49,520 nucleotides of DNA, taken from Bacteroidia bacterium. GTDB lineage: Bacteria > Bacteroidota > Bacteroidia > Chitinophagales > UBA2359. Location: the NCBI GenBank assembly GCA_030427245.1, contig JAUHXA010000055.1:1-49520 (forward strand). Direction: 5' to 3'. Every line of letters begins with the position of its first letter. The stretch's first letter is position 1. A program made the translations under genes and the position numbers. The notes beneath the pieces were generated by a model, which saw nothing but the letters and a program-made list of their open reading frames with translations, did not search any database and was not told the origin of the DNA. Shown here piece by piece: positions 1 through 9,489 of the stretch.

Positions 1-104
1 AAATTCAGTAATTCTTTTTGATTATCTTTGGTCACGGGATATTAATTTGAAGTTGTTTTATGAATTAGGAATCACAAAATACAACTTCTTTTTCTATCCC
101 TTTT

Positions 105-875
105 TTAGTTTTGTCCTGTACTGAGACCATCTTTATACTCTGGGCCACCTCTTTCCGTTCCTTCCTCCATAAACCCATCATTTCCCGAGAGTTCACCCGA
201 ACGGTCTGAAAGAGCCACTGCCAATTCACCATTTGCAGCCAACAGTCGAGAGCGATTCGGATAGACCGTACTCACATCGTCCAAATAATCGGTGAAGGTT
301 TTGCGGTAGCCCATTTCGATGCCCCAAACCAGTGCATTTTTGGTGTGAAACTGAAAACCTCCGCCCATAGGAATGGCCAATTGCACCCGATTGTATTTGC
401 GTTCACCTCCAAAAACCGTTCCTTGCCCCTCTGTTCCCAAAGGCTGCAATTCAATCCATTCTCCCTGATAGTGGGCTTCTGGATTGAAACGAAAACCTGC
501 AACTCCTACAAACACATAAGGGTCAAACGCTCGTTTTCCGCCCAGTATATGCCCTATCAACTGAAAACTTCCTTCAAGGATAGACGACTGAAAACTTAGG
601 TTTCTGGCTTGCAGTTGAGCATCCTTGTTGTTGGTATCACTACCCGAAATTTTTCCATACATCAGCGATGTTCTAAAGGAAAGATAAGGATGCAAGCCAA
701 TTTGTCCATACGCTCCAACGGCTGTGTAAGTTTCACTGAGTACCACAACACCTGGCACTAAGTCTCCTACATAGTTGGATGCGCCCAAAAATAAACCTGC
801 TTGATGGTTTTGGGCAGAGGAGAATTGAAGGAAGAAAAGTAAGGTTAAAAAAAGAGCAAGGTGTTTGAAAGCCAT
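105..875 (-). CDS. DUF6089-like outer-membrane beta-barrel protein, C-terminus possibly lost
   Basis: 256 residues with a signal peptide (about residues 1-21, cleavage after FSSAQ). The start of the mature part, with the motif GLFLGASNYVGDL, and the alternating aromatic/glycine strands are what is seen in the DUF6089 family of Bacteroidota outer-membrane barrels, so an outer-membrane location is expected; the function of the family is unknown. The tail reads GTERGGPEYKD and then a short unrelated end (GLSTGQN). Family members usually continue after such a segment with a final aromatic beta strand, which is missing here. Shifting frame at the KD codons gives only a short tail (WSQYRTKLKKG) that does not obviously restore the strand. 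Family call fairly confident; C-terminal damage is inference. Confidence 0.7.
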   Translation of the reverse strand: MAFKHLALFLTLLFFLQFSSAQNHQAGLFLGASNYVGDLVPGVVVLSETYTAVGAYGQIGLHPYLSFRTSLMYGKISGSDTNNKDAQLQARNLSFQSSILEGSFQLIGHILGGKRAFDPYVFVGVAGFRFNPEAHYQGEWIELQPLGTEGQGTVFGGERKYNRVQLAIPMGGGFQFHTKNALVWGIEMGYRKTFTDYLDDVSTVYPNRSRLLAANGELAVALSDRSGELSGNDGFMEEGTERGGPEYKDGLSTGQN

Positions 876-935
876 TTGTTTAATGAAAGTAAAAGTGATT
901 TCAAAATGAGGTTTGCCAATAAATGTTCTGTTTTA

Positions 936-2354
936 TTATTCTAAAACCAAAGTATCATATCCAAACCGCACCTGCATGTATTTGTAAATGCGTTTTTCAA
1001 AATCGACTATTTGTGGTTCGCTGAGTAGTAAAGAGTCCACCCAATCCAATTCAATGACAGGCAGTTTTGACTTTACTTCAATGCTATCAAAAGTCACCGT
1101 TGTACGATTGGCGCAGCTAATGCTTTGAATTTCGGGATACAGTGCATGGAGTTCTTTTTTGATTTCTTCAATGGGAATCGAGTCGGTTTCCAATAGTTTT
1201 ACCTTGTCTTGAAGGGCAGCAATTTGAGCATCCTTTTCTTCGTGCAACTGCATAAACGTTTCCATATTCTGTTTGACCTCCGCATTGATTTCGTTTTTCA
1301 TGCGGTCGAGCTTGTCCCTCGAAAAACCCGTTTGAATCAGCTTGAGGTGTATGTTTGTGCTGTCCTTACCCAAATAGGCACGTAGTTTATGCTGCAATAC
1401 AGGAATCCTTTTTTCTGCAATACTCTCGCCTCCCAAGTAAATCTTCAAAATTGTACTATCCGCCGTTGTTTTTTCAAGCTCTCTATCAAAGGCTTCATGT
1501 GTATCATCGTTGATTTCTTTTTCGACAAATTGGTTGATTTTATTGTTCACCGAAATTTTGTTGAGGGTATTCAAGAGAATGTAAAAACTCGGAATACTAA
1601 TGAGGATAATAAAAGCCGAAATGTACAGGTTTGTTTTGCGTTGTTCACGAGCGTCAATGTATTTGGTAAGCGGAAAATTCAAAAATCGGACGATAAAATA
1701 GGTCGTTGCCGCAATGATAAAGGCATTGATGAAAAAGAGGTAAATCGCTCCTCCAAAAACCGCCCAATTAGATTTTGCCAAGCCATAACCCGTTGTACAC
1801 AAAGGCGGCATCAAAGCCGTTGCTATCGCAACTCCTGGTAAGGCATTCGTCTTATCTTTGTGCGAACCTGCTACAATCCCTGCAATTCCTCCAAACAGTG
1901 CTACTCCTACATCCAAAATAGTAGGTTTGGTACGTGCTTCCAATTCACTGGTCAAAAAACCAAGCGGGGTAATGAATTCAAAGTAAAGATAACTGGCTAA
2001 TATACTAACAGATATGGCTATGAAAAAATTCTGGAGAGAAAGAGACAACATACTTCGGTCATTGATACCAATAGACATACCAATCCCTAAAATGGGTGAC
2101 ATCAGAGGGGAGATTAACATCGCTCCAATAATGACTGCGGAAGAATTGGTATCCAAACCAATTGAAGCAATCATGGCTGCTGCAATCAAAATCCAAACAT
2201 TGTAGCCCTTGACAGGAATATATTTGCGAACAGCATCTATCGTCCCCTGTCGGTCGACATCTTCTTTTAAATCCACTAGTTCTTTGAGGTATTTCCAAAT
2301 ACTTCTGCTAAATAAGCTAAAACTTCGCTGGACTTGTTTTGTTTCTTTTTTCAT
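936..2354 (-). CDS. DUF389 (TIGR00341-type) integral membrane protein
   Basis: 472 residues. A short cytosolic N-terminus is followed by about six hydrophobic segments between residues 50 and 260, including the glycine/proline-rich core GAMLISPLMSPILGIGMSIG and a second family block ALMPPLCTTGYGLA. Both are characteristic of DUF389 proteins, whose transported substrate or role is not established. Residues 265-472 are hydrophilic, with a probable coiled coil (about 370-410, MQLHEEKDAQIAALQDK). This tail is longer than the bare DUF389 core and resembles the C-terminal extension common in Bacteroidota members. Single gene, divergent from truA. Confidence 0.85.
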   Translation of the reverse strand: MKKETKQVQRSFSLFSRSIWKYLKELVDLKEDVDRQGTIDAVRKYIPVKGYNVWILIAAAMIASIGLDTNSSAVIIGAMLISPLMSPILGIGMSIGINDRSMLSLSLQNFFIAISVSILASYLYFEFITPLGFLTSELEARTKPTILDVGVALFGGIAGIVAGSHKDKTNALPGVAIATALMPPLCTTGYGLAKSNWAVFGGAIYLFFINAFIIAATTYFIVRFLNFPLTKYIDAREQRKTNLYISAFIILISIPSFYILLNTLNKISVNNKINQFVEKEINDDTHEAFDRELEKTTADSTILKIYLGGESIAEKRIPVLQHKLRAYLGKDSTNIHLKLIQTGFSRDKLDRMKNEINAEVKQNMETFMQLHEEKDAQIAALQDKVKLLETDSIPIEEIKKELHALYPEIQSISCANRTTVTFDSIEVKSKLPVIELDWVDSLLLSEPQIVDFEKRIYKYMQVRFGYDTLVLE

Positions 2355-2545
2355 TGGTTTTTGACTCCAATTTTTGGTTAAACAGTTCTCAAAGTTAGAA
2401 ATCTCTGTTCAACAAATAATATTTTTCTTTCTATTTTCGCTGCAATATCCATCGAAAGAATAGACTACAAATCAACCAAGTTCTCTTGAACTTGAATTTG
2501 CAACTTGTTTTTAAATCCCGATTCATCGAAGAACTTGAGTTTTAT

Positions 2546-3289
2546 ATGCGTTATTTTCTCGAAATCTGTTACAAAGGCACAGCATACTGTGGTTGGCAAG
2601 TACAACCCAATGGCGTAAGCGTTCAGGCTATGATCAATCAGGCATTGAGCACGATTCTGAATGAACCGATTCACTGTGTGGGTTGTGGTCGAACAGATGC
2701 GGGCGTTCATGCAAGCCAATTTTTCTTGCATTTTGAAGCAGAGAATGTTTTACCCAAACTGTTTGATTTGCGATTGAATCGGTTTTTGCCCAAAGATATT
2801 GCCGTTAAACGCATCATTGAAGATCTGCCTGCAAAAGCTCATACTCGCTTTGATGCAACTTACCGAGCCTACGACTATCATATCCATTTTCATAAAAATC
2901 CTTTTAAAGACGAACTCAGTTGGTACTACAATTGGCTTCCTCTCAACTTTGAAGCCATGCGTGAGGCGGCTGATTTGCTCCTTCAATATGAGGACTTTGA
3001 GATGTTCTGCAAAACTGGAGGTAGCAACAAAACCACTCTTTGCACGATTTTCAAAACTGAATTGGTTTTGGACGAAGATGGCAATGGGCTAAGGTTTCAC
3101 ATTGCAGCCAATCGCTTTTTGCGGGGAATGGTGCGTCGGATTGTAGGGATGTTGATTGCAGTGGGCAAAGAAAAAATCAGTTTGAAGACTTTTAAAGCGG
3201 TTATGGACAAAAAAGCTACATTTCCTTTTCATCCTTCTGCTCCGCCTCAAGGATTGTATTTGTCAGAAGTGCGGTATGATTATGTTTAG
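2546..3289 (+). CDS. truA: tRNA pseudouridine synthase A
   Basis: Converts uridines 38-40 in the anticodon arm of tRNAs to pseudouridine, in the cytosol. The N-terminus MRYFLEICYKGTAYCGWQ matches the canonical TruA start, so the ATG at 2546 is preferred over an upstream ATG at 2486 that would add 20 non-homologous residues. The catalytic aspartate lies in GCGRTDAGVHA (Asp51 by this start). Further family blocks are RFDATYRAYDY and the RFLRGMVRRIVGML helix near the C-terminus. Length (247 residues) is normal. Monocistronic. Confidence 0.95.
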   Translation: MRYFLEICYKGTAYCGWQVQPNGVSVQAMINQALSTILNEPIHCVGCGRTDAGVHASQFFLHFEAENVLPKLFDLRLNRFLPKDIAVKRIIEDLPAKAHTRFDATYRAYDYHIHFHKNPFKDELSWYYNWLPLNFEAMREAADLLLQYEDFEMFCKTGGSNKTTLCTIFKTELVLDEDGNGLRFHIAANRFLRGMVRRIVGMLIAVGKEKISLKTFKAVMDKKATFPFHPSAPPQGLYLSEVRYDYV

Positions 3290-3333
3290 AAAGTTTATCT
3301 GCTGATAGATGTGTTTGGGTATTTGAGTAGAGA

Positions 3334-3348
3334 CGTTTTAGTAAAACG
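3334..3348 (+). terminator. Weak hairpin downstream of truA
   Basis: CGTTTT-AGT-AAAACG forms a six-base-pair stem 45 bases after the truA stop codon. There is no long T tract, so it may be only an intergenic palindrome. Confidence 0.3.
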
Positions 3349-3424
3349 CCTTTACGTGTTTACATTTCATCATTGAAGGTCATTAATAGTTGAAGAACGC
3401 TTTAACCTCATAAAATTATTGACC

Positions 3425-4198
3425 ATGAAAATCTTTAAATTCTTTTTAGTTTCTTTCAGCATTTTCACCTTTATATTGTTAAGTAGCAATCCTTTGTCTG
3501 CTCGTCAAAAATTTGACAAGGGTGATAAAGTTGAAGTAAAATTAGAAGTAAACAACCAAGAAGTTTGGGCTGCGGGCATCTATGAAAAATACAAAAAAGG
3601 CAAGCACCGTGTAAGCTATACCTACAATGTGGATGGATGGAAAGGAGGGGGTGAATATCACCCATTTGAAGACAACGAAATCCGACCTTTTACAGGAAAT
3701 ATAACTACTTCTTTTTATGAAACAGCATCTAACAAAGCAAAAGTGGAGGGTTCTCCTTACCAAAAAGGAGATAAGGTAGAAATCAAAATTCCTGTGAATG
3801 GACAAGATGTGTGGATTGAAGGAATGTATGTTGTCTTTGATAAGAACGAACACCGAGTGAGTTATACCTACAATATTGATGGTTGGAAGGGATATGGACA
3901 GTTGAAGCCTTTTTCTGATGAAAATATTCGACCTTTTACTGGAAACATTACTACTAGTTTTTACGATGGATTGTTGCAAAAATCCTTTGACGAAGGACAA
4001 AAGGTAGAAATTCTTTTGTCGATAAATGGTGAACCTGTTTGGGTGATGGGCATTTATGCGAAAGCATACGAAGGCAAACACCGAGTTTCGTATCAATACG
4101 ACATTGAAGGAAAGAAGGGGCGAGGTAACAATATGCCTTTTTCTGATGATGAAATCCGACCTTTTATTGGAGATTCGCTTAAATCTTTTGAAAGATAG
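3425..4198 (+). CDS. Exported protein of three Tudor/Agenet-like repeats
   Basis: 257 residues from the ATG at 3425 (an in-frame TTG at 3419 is less likely). A signal peptide (about residues 1-27, ending NPLSARQ) is followed by three tandem units of about 75 residues. Each unit runs KGDKVEVKL.VNNQ.VW..GIY, then KHRVSYTYNVDGWKG, then PF.D.EIRPFTGNITTSFY. The pattern of a leading GDKVEV strand, VW..GIY, HRVSY and a closing IRP is reminiscent of small SH3-like Tudor/Agenet barrels; this is inference from pattern, not a demonstrated homology. No catalytic motif is visible. Where the exported protein ends up is unknown; there is no lipobox and no T9SS tail. The last unit is followed only by GDSLKSFER. 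Confidence 0.7.
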   Translation: MKIFKFFLVSFSIFTFILLSSNPLSARQKFDKGDKVEVKLEVNNQEVWAAGIYEKYKKGKHRVSYTYNVDGWKGGGEYHPFEDNEIRPFTGNITTSFYETASNKAKVEGSPYQKGDKVEIKIPVNGQDVWIEGMYVVFDKNEHRVSYTYNIDGWKGYGQLKPFSDENIRPFTGNITTSFYDGLLQKSFDEGQKVEILLSINGEPVWVMGIYAKAYEGKHRVSYQYDIEGKKGRGNNMPFSDDEIRPFIGDSLKSFER

Positions 4199-4327
4199 TG
4201 TTTTGGGGAAAGGGAATCAATTCACCATTTTTCCAAATCCCATGTTTTTCGGTCGTTGCTTCTCCTGCAATTCGCATCAAACAAAAGGAAATTCATGAAT
4301 TGATACTCTCTCCATTTAAAATAAAAA

Positions 4328-4365
4328 AAATGCAAATTCAAGCATATTTTCTTGAATTTGCATTT
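4328..4365. terminator. Bidirectional hairpin terminator between convergent genes
   Basis: A perfect 15-bp stem (AAATGCAAATTCAAG at 4328-4342 with CTTGAATTTGCATTT at 4351-4365) and an 8-base loop, flanked by an A tract on the left, lies between the stops of two convergent genes at 4198 and 4389. It can serve both strands. Confidence 0.7.
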
Positions 4366-4388
4366 GGGCTTATAGTTCTGAATTTGAC

Positions 4389-5117
4389 TTAGTTATCCTG
4401 CAATTTAAAAACTCGCTTCAAAATATCTGTTGTTCTTGCCAAAGGATCTTTGCGAATTTTGGCTTCTTCCTTCTCAACCATAAAAAACAATCCGTCCAAT
4501 GCTTGATTGGTTACATAATCTGCTAGGTCGGGATTTACATTTTTGGTAAGAGGAATTTTATTGTATTTACCCACAATATCTTCCCAGTTCCGAGTTACAC
4601 CCACTTTGTTCAAAGAAGTTTCAATAGTAGGACGGAAGGAATTGTAGAGTTCTTGTGTGGTTGTTCGCTTCAAAAAATTGGTTGCAGCATTGTCTTCTCC
4701 CTTTAAAATGTTCATAGCATCCGTTACGGTCATTTTTTTGATAGACGCAATGAAAATTTTTGCAGCTCCTTTTGCAGCTTCTTCTGCTCCACGATTGATA
4801 TTGACCACTAGTTTGTCTATTTCTTTTCCCAATCCAATATCACGAAGAGTGTTTTCAACTTTTTGAACATCAGGCGGGAAAGGAATACGAATATTGGCAT
4901 TGCCATTGTAGCCATCTACTTTGGATACTACACTTGCTCCTTTGGTAATTCCTACTTCTAGGGCTTGCTTCAAGCCATTGATGATTTCTAGTTCGGTGAC
5001 AGGTGTATCACCTGAAGTTCCCAATACATCCCCCACACTTTTGAGAATTTCTTGTCCAGATGAGCAAGAGCTAAAGAACATGCTCACGACTGCAAATAAT
5101 ACGACTACTTTTTTCAT
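4389..5117 (-). CDS. DUF4197 family lipoprotein
   Basis: 242 residues from the ATG at 5117; the ORF is open 40 codons further upstream but that part is not signal-like. The start MKKVVVLFAVVSMFFSSCSS is a lipoprotein signal with the lipobox cysteine at about residue 19, so the protein is probably anchored in a membrane of the envelope. The body has the features of DUF4197: an alternating helical pattern, GLKQALEVGITKGA, IRIPFPPDVQKVENTLRDIG, RGAEEAAKGAAKIF and the C-terminal block TNQALDGLFFMVEKEEAKIRKDP. The biochemical role of the family is unknown. Single gene, minus strand, downstream of the AsmA-like gene by 176 bp. Confidence 0.85.
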   Translation of the reverse strand: MKKVVVLFAVVSMFFSSCSSGQEILKSVGDVLGTSGDTPVTELEIINGLKQALEVGITKGASVVSKVDGYNGNANIRIPFPPDVQKVENTLRDIGLGKEIDKLVVNINRGAEEAAKGAAKIFIASIKKMTVTDAMNILKGEDNAATNFLKRTTTQELYNSFRPTIETSLNKVGVTRNWEDIVGKYNKIPLTKNVNPDLADYVTNQALDGLFFMVEKEEAKIRKDPLARTTDILKRVFKLQDN

Positions 5118-5292
5118 GTGAAAATATTTGAAATAAAAATGAAAATACAAATTTAACAAGATAAGAGAAGTGGATGTTGGTTTTATACTCAATTTGATGG
5201 AGTGACTGCTTTTTTTTAGACTTTTGAAGGGTTGCAAAAGTCACTAAATCAGGCTTCAAATACAAAATAGAGTCCCTGTTAGATTATGGAGT

Positions 5293-7656
5293 TTATTTGA
5301 AGGGATTTTCTAAAAGACGTTGAATTTTGTTTCTGAGTTGCTTACGCCGTTCTTTTCGGCGGGCTTTCTTCTTTTTTTTCTCCTGCATTTTGCCCAATAC
5401 TTCTTCGGTTGAATTTTCATCATTTATCAGATTTTTGGTACTGACCGTAGATACAATTCCAGTGAGCAAGCTTTTCCACCAAAAATTAATGATGGATTTA
5501 CTCTCGTCTCGTTCAAAGTCAATAATGCCCTCTCTAAAATCGCCTCCCTTCTTTGGATTGTCGTTTCTAATAAATAGTTTATCCGCTAAAAAAGAAAGAA
5601 TATCCTGCTTGGCTCCTACTTTCCCTGTATCTTTGTCTTTCAGTTTGAGTTTCAAATTCTTGTAATACATGTAGAGTTTTCCTCTTGAACGCTTGTCGGT
5701 TGCAAAAGCCGAAAAAGTGATTTTATCTATTTTGCCTTCATCTACTCGTGCAGGAACAACTTCTAAGATGGGATTCAAATCCACCATATCCATTCCACTG
5801 AGCGACCCCGAAAAAGTATGCCCATATTCACTACTATTCAAAGGAAAACTAAAATCGAGTTTCAAAAAACCTGTTCCCATTATGTACGTATTGGCTTCCA
5901 AAGTCATTTTAGAATCATCTGTAATTATCCAACTATTGTTGGTAAGGTTACGAATATTCATATTGAGTTTGTCTAGAGTAAAAAGACCCATTTTAGCACC
6001 TACCGCACCATAAGTCGTATATTCTACTTTGGCATCTTTCACTTCAATATGATCTATATAGACATTAAAAGGCAGATTTTTTAAAGTTTCTTGGGGCATC
6101 TGCAAGACTCGCTCACTTGGATGCCTCAACCTTTCATCCATAAAAGCTTCAATCGAAGCATCAGAAACCAAGACTTTTTTTACATTCAAGGAACCTCTCG
6201 TAAGCAAAGAGTTAATATCCAATCCTTTCATAGAAACATTTACATTTTGAAGTTGAGTCCAACCTGCACGATGTCCTACCACATGTCCCAACTCCAACTT
6301 AGGGTAGTCAGGAATCAGTGCCATGTTTTTTATGCTTGCTTGTTCATTGACCATATCCAAACTTAGATAGTCAATTGTGAGTGTATTGAGTTGCTTGGCT
6401 TGCTTTCGCCGAAAATTCTGAGCGGTTATTTTAAAATCATCCGCATAAAATAGCTTGTCTTTTTGTTCTTCAAGCGTATGATCTATCTTGAAGTTGTTGA
6501 TAGATAGGTTAATTGGGTGAGCAGTTAAGATTTCTTCTTTGGTCTCTGCATCCAAAACAGTTAAGGAGGCATTGTTGATATTGAAGGATTCTATACCAAA
6601 AGTGCTGAGTTTTGGAGTCAGAATTTGTTGGAAATCCACCGACTTCATTTCCTTTTTCTTCCAGTCTGTTGGCGTATCTATATTCGTATCTTTGGTCAGT
6701 ACGATTTTTGGTTCATTGAGTTCTACAGCAGGAATTGTCCATTCCTCCGACTTCATCATGGCTTTGTAATCGCCATCAAAAAAATCTGACGTATTCAAAG
6801 TAACCTCCTGAATTTCTACTGATTGCACGTTTTTATTTCCTCCGTCTTTAGGTATAAGCTGAAGAGTATTTAGGCGCAATACTGATTCATCTAAAGAAAA
6901 AGAGGCGCAACCAATCCCCAAATTATAGCGGCTCTTGGGCATTGGAACAATTGTACCGTTGATATCAAATTCTATATTTCCTGCTTTGATGGGTAAATCC
7001 TGAAAGGTTTCGCCCATATATTGTGGAGTCGCCATTTCGAGGCTGGTCAAGTGAGCATTTAGGTCTTCGGTAGTCGCTACTTGAAGCGTATCTCCTTTTT
7101 TCACTTTCAAGTATTCTAATTTCGTGTTTTTGATAAGGATATCTCCTACAAAAAAAGAATGAAGATCTTCTAAAATTTCCGAATTCTGCTCTACATCACA
7201 GGAATCTGCCAATAATTCGGTCGAACAATCTTGCTTTTCCAATTGAAGCAACTTGATAGTCCCATTATCCAATTCGATGTTGTTGATGTTGATGTGTTGT
7301 TTCCAAATAGCATCGTAAATATCAATACCTGTAAAGGTCAATGTTGGAATTTTTAAATCAAAGATGTTATGCGTAGAAAGTTCACAATCCTCGTATTTTT
7401 GAAGGACTTGTGTAGTATTGGAGCGAATAGATATGTTGTGAAGACGTAGTTTTTTGGATGCAACATTGATATACAGTTTGTCAAAATAGAGACCATACAT
7501 ATCGTCAGAAGCATCTTGCACTTTTGATTGTAGTTGGTTCACCACAAAGGGGTACAGGTAGCGACTCACCCCCCACTGAAACGACAGAAATAGGATGATA
7601 ACTACTGAAAAAACAGCCGTTATGTATTTTAATATCTTCAAGTAAGGAATATTCAT
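5293..7656 (-). CDS. AsmA/DUF748-like envelope protein
   Basis: 787 residues with one N-terminal transmembrane anchor (about residues 10-28). A very long beta-rich body follows, with no internal hydrophobic helix. The body contains repeated short strands of the type LTFTGIDIYDA, NINNIELDNGTIKLL and VSMKGLDINSLL, and a C-terminal block (DMVDLNPILEVVPARVDEGKI, then FSAFATDK) like that of AsmA/DUF748 proteins. That superfamily forms elongated bridge-like proteins linked to lipid transfer or outer-membrane assembly; a role here is inference from the family. The last 40 residues are strongly basic (KKKKKARRKERRKQ). No partner gene is adjacent; the gene is divergent from yaaA. Confidence 0.7.
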   Translation of the reverse strand: MNIPYLKILKYITAVFSVVIILFLSFQWGVSRYLYPFVVNQLQSKVQDASDDMYGLYFDKLYINVASKKLRLHNISIRSNTTQVLQKYEDCELSTHNIFDLKIPTLTFTGIDIYDAIWKQHININNIELDNGTIKLLQLEKQDCSTELLADSCDVEQNSEILEDLHSFFVGDILIKNTKLEYLKVKKGDTLQVATTEDLNAHLTSLEMATPQYMGETFQDLPIKAGNIEFDINGTIVPMPKSRYNLGIGCASFSLDESVLRLNTLQLIPKDGGNKNVQSVEIQEVTLNTSDFFDGDYKAMMKSEEWTIPAVELNEPKIVLTKDTNIDTPTDWKKKEMKSVDFQQILTPKLSTFGIESFNINNASLTVLDAETKEEILTAHPINLSINNFKIDHTLEEQKDKLFYADDFKITAQNFRRKQAKQLNTLTIDYLSLDMVNEQASIKNMALIPDYPKLELGHVVGHRAGWTQLQNVNVSMKGLDINSLLTRGSLNVKKVLVSDASIEAFMDERLRHPSERVLQMPQETLKNLPFNVYIDHIEVKDAKVEYTTYGAVGAKMGLFTLDKLNMNIRNLTNNSWIITDDSKMTLEANTYIMGTGFLKLDFSFPLNSSEYGHTFSGSLSGMDMVDLNPILEVVPARVDEGKIDKITFSAFATDKRSRGKLYMYYKNLKLKLKDKDTGKVGAKQDILSFLADKLFIRNDNPKKGGDFREGIIDFERDESKSIINFWWKSLLTGIVSTVSTKNLINDENSTEEVLGKMQEKKKKKARRKERRKQLRNKIQRLLENPFK

Positions 7657-7812
7657 TAGGTTTTTTTACTGGTATTGGGCAGACTAAAATTACTGTTTTA
7701 CATGCAATTAAACAAATTTAGCTTTGAACGGTTGGGTAATTTATCAGCTATCTCAAAAAGTATGTAACTTTAGACCAAAGAATAGTTATATTATAACCCA
7801 AATATCACAATA

Positions 7813-8583
7813 ATGTTGACGCTTATTTCTCCTGCAAAAACACTCGACTTTGAAAATGAGTCGGTTACTACAAGCTATACCCAAGCTTCTATGCTTGAAA
7901 ACGCCGAATATCTGATCAAAAAACTTCGCAAATTATCAGTGAAGAAAATCGGTAGCTTGATGAATATTAGCGATAAACTTGCCGAATTGAATCACCAAAG
8001 ATTTGCTCATTTTCATACACCTTTCACCCTTCAAAACGCCAAACAAGCTGTTTTAGCCTTCAAAGGAGATGTTTATATTGGTTTAGAGGCAGAAAATTTT
8101 TCGACAGACGACTTTGAGTTTGCCCAAAAGCACCTTCGTATTTTGTCTGGTTTGTATGGATTGTTGCGTCCTTTGGATTTAATTCAGGCTTATCGGCTCG
8201 AAATGGGTACTAAATTCAAAGTCACCCCTACTAAGGACAATTTGTATAAGTATTGGGATGTACGTATCACCCAAAAAATCAACGAAATCTTAGAAACACA
8301 ACAAGAACAGGTTTTGGTGAATTTGGCTTCCAATGAATACTTCAAAGCCGTAAAACCTAAATTGGTGAAAGGAAGGATATTGACACCCATCTTCAAAGAC
8401 TTCAAAAATGGGCAGTATAAAGTCATTAGTTTTTTTGCTAAAAAAGCACGTGGCAGTATGGCTCGATACATCATTCAAAATCGAATCACTCAAATAAATG
8501 ATATTAAGTCTTTTAACACAGATGGATACTACTTCAATGAAAAACTCTCTAACGAAAGCGAGTGGGTCTTTGTGAGAGATTAA
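7813..8583 (+). CDS. yaaA: Peroxide stress protein YaaA (UPF0246)
   Basis: 256 residues. The N-terminus [14 protein letters not shown] is the family signature. Other family blocks are [35 protein letters not shown] and [12 protein letters not shown], and a late [14 protein letters not shown]. In Escherichia coli YaaA limits intracellular iron and protects DNA and proteins from peroxide damage; the same role is assumed here. Single gene of normal length. Confidence 0.93.
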   Translation: MLTLISPAKTLDFENESVTTSYTQASMLENAEYLIKKLRKLSVKKIGSLMNISDKLAELNHQRFAHFHTPFTLQNAKQAVLAFKGDVYIGLEAENFSTDDFEFAQKHLRILSGLYGLLRPLDLIQAYRLEMGTKFKVTPTKDNLYKYWDVRITQKINEILETQQEQVLVNLASNEYFKAVKPKLVKGRILTPIFKDFKNGQYKVISFFAKKARGSMARYIIQNRITQINDIKSFNTDGYYFNEKLSNESEWVFVRD

Positions 8584-8708
8584 AAGTCATTTACTTACGA
8601 TTAGTTTTTATCACTTGTTCAGCAAAACCTCAAAATAGCTCAACTCCAAAATAGTTCTAAATCAATCAATTCTTAAGTTTGAATTTGAGCTTTGAGTTTA
8701 AAGATTCA

Positions 8709-9323
8709 TTAAGTACGTTTTCGCTTTTTCACCTTCTTCTTTTTTACTACATCCCCTGCTGTCGAAGTCCCATTCAAATCTTCAGGCAAAGGAATTTTAA
8801 ATACTTCTTTGCCTAATACTTCTTCAATGGTTTTGAATTTTTTCTGACCTCGGTCATTAATTAAGGTCAGCACAACTGCAGAATTGTTATTAGCAGTATT
8901 CTGCACAATTCGGGCTACATAATCTCTCGCTCCAGTAGGCGAATCATAGTTGATGATGAGATTGATATCTGACAAACTCACTTCACGAACCAATATATCC
9001 GAAATGACCAAAATCTGAAACTCTTTATCTATGAAATCTTCTAATACAATTTCTCTCTTTTCAAGATCCAAATCTTCGTGTATATCAAAGGCTTCATAAT
9101 CCAATTTCCTCAATTCTCGAGCAACCATTTTAGCGTTGGTTTTAGAGGCTGTAAATACCAACACAGAACTGATGCGTTTTCCTTTTAGCAAGGAATGAAT
9201 TAAATTAAGTTTGTCCTTACTATAAAGAACATAAGCGGCTTGTAAAATATGATCTATTGAAGCAGACAAAGCATGATCTTGCAATCCACTTTCACTGCTA
9301 CTGTCTGTATGTTTTTCACTCAT
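8709..9323 (-). CDS. Orphan, degenerate DEAD-box helicase C-terminal (RecA2) domain protein
   Basis: 204 residues. Residues 20-170 follow the second RecA lobe of DEAD-box RNA helicases: QAAYVLYSKDKLNLIHSLLK, motif IV-like SSVLVFTAS, a lobe-2 linker like DIHEDLDLEKREIVLEDF, motif V-like ILVISDILVREVSL and LIINYDSP. The motif VI region reads DYVARIVQNTANN where active enzymes have a HRIGRTGR-type sequence, so the arginine fingers are absent. There is no N-terminal ATP-binding lobe in the gene or in the 167 bp upstream. The tail is basic (KKKKVKKRKR). The protein should not be an ATPase by itself; it may be an RNA-binding or regulatory relic. Family call is firm, role unknown. Confidence 0.8.
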   Translation of the reverse strand: MSEKHTDSSSESGLQDHALSASIDHILQAAYVLYSKDKLNLIHSLLKGKRISSVLVFTASKTNAKMVARELRKLDYEAFDIHEDLDLEKREIVLEDFIDKEFQILVISDILVREVSLSDINLIINYDSPTGARDYVARIVQNTANNNSAVVLTLINDRGQKKFKTIEEVLGKEVFKIPLPEDLNGTSTAGDVVKKKKVKKRKRT

Positions 9324-9489
9324 AAACTCTTAGTCTAAAAAGGTTTGATGATTTATTGTTATTATTGCGAACAATATAGAAAATAAAGAGAGGATAACAA
9401 AGAAAGTTCTCCAATTCATCATTTGTATAATTCGAAATGCTTATCTTGTACTTCTTTTTTGTTAAATCTACTGTAAAAATAGAAACCCC

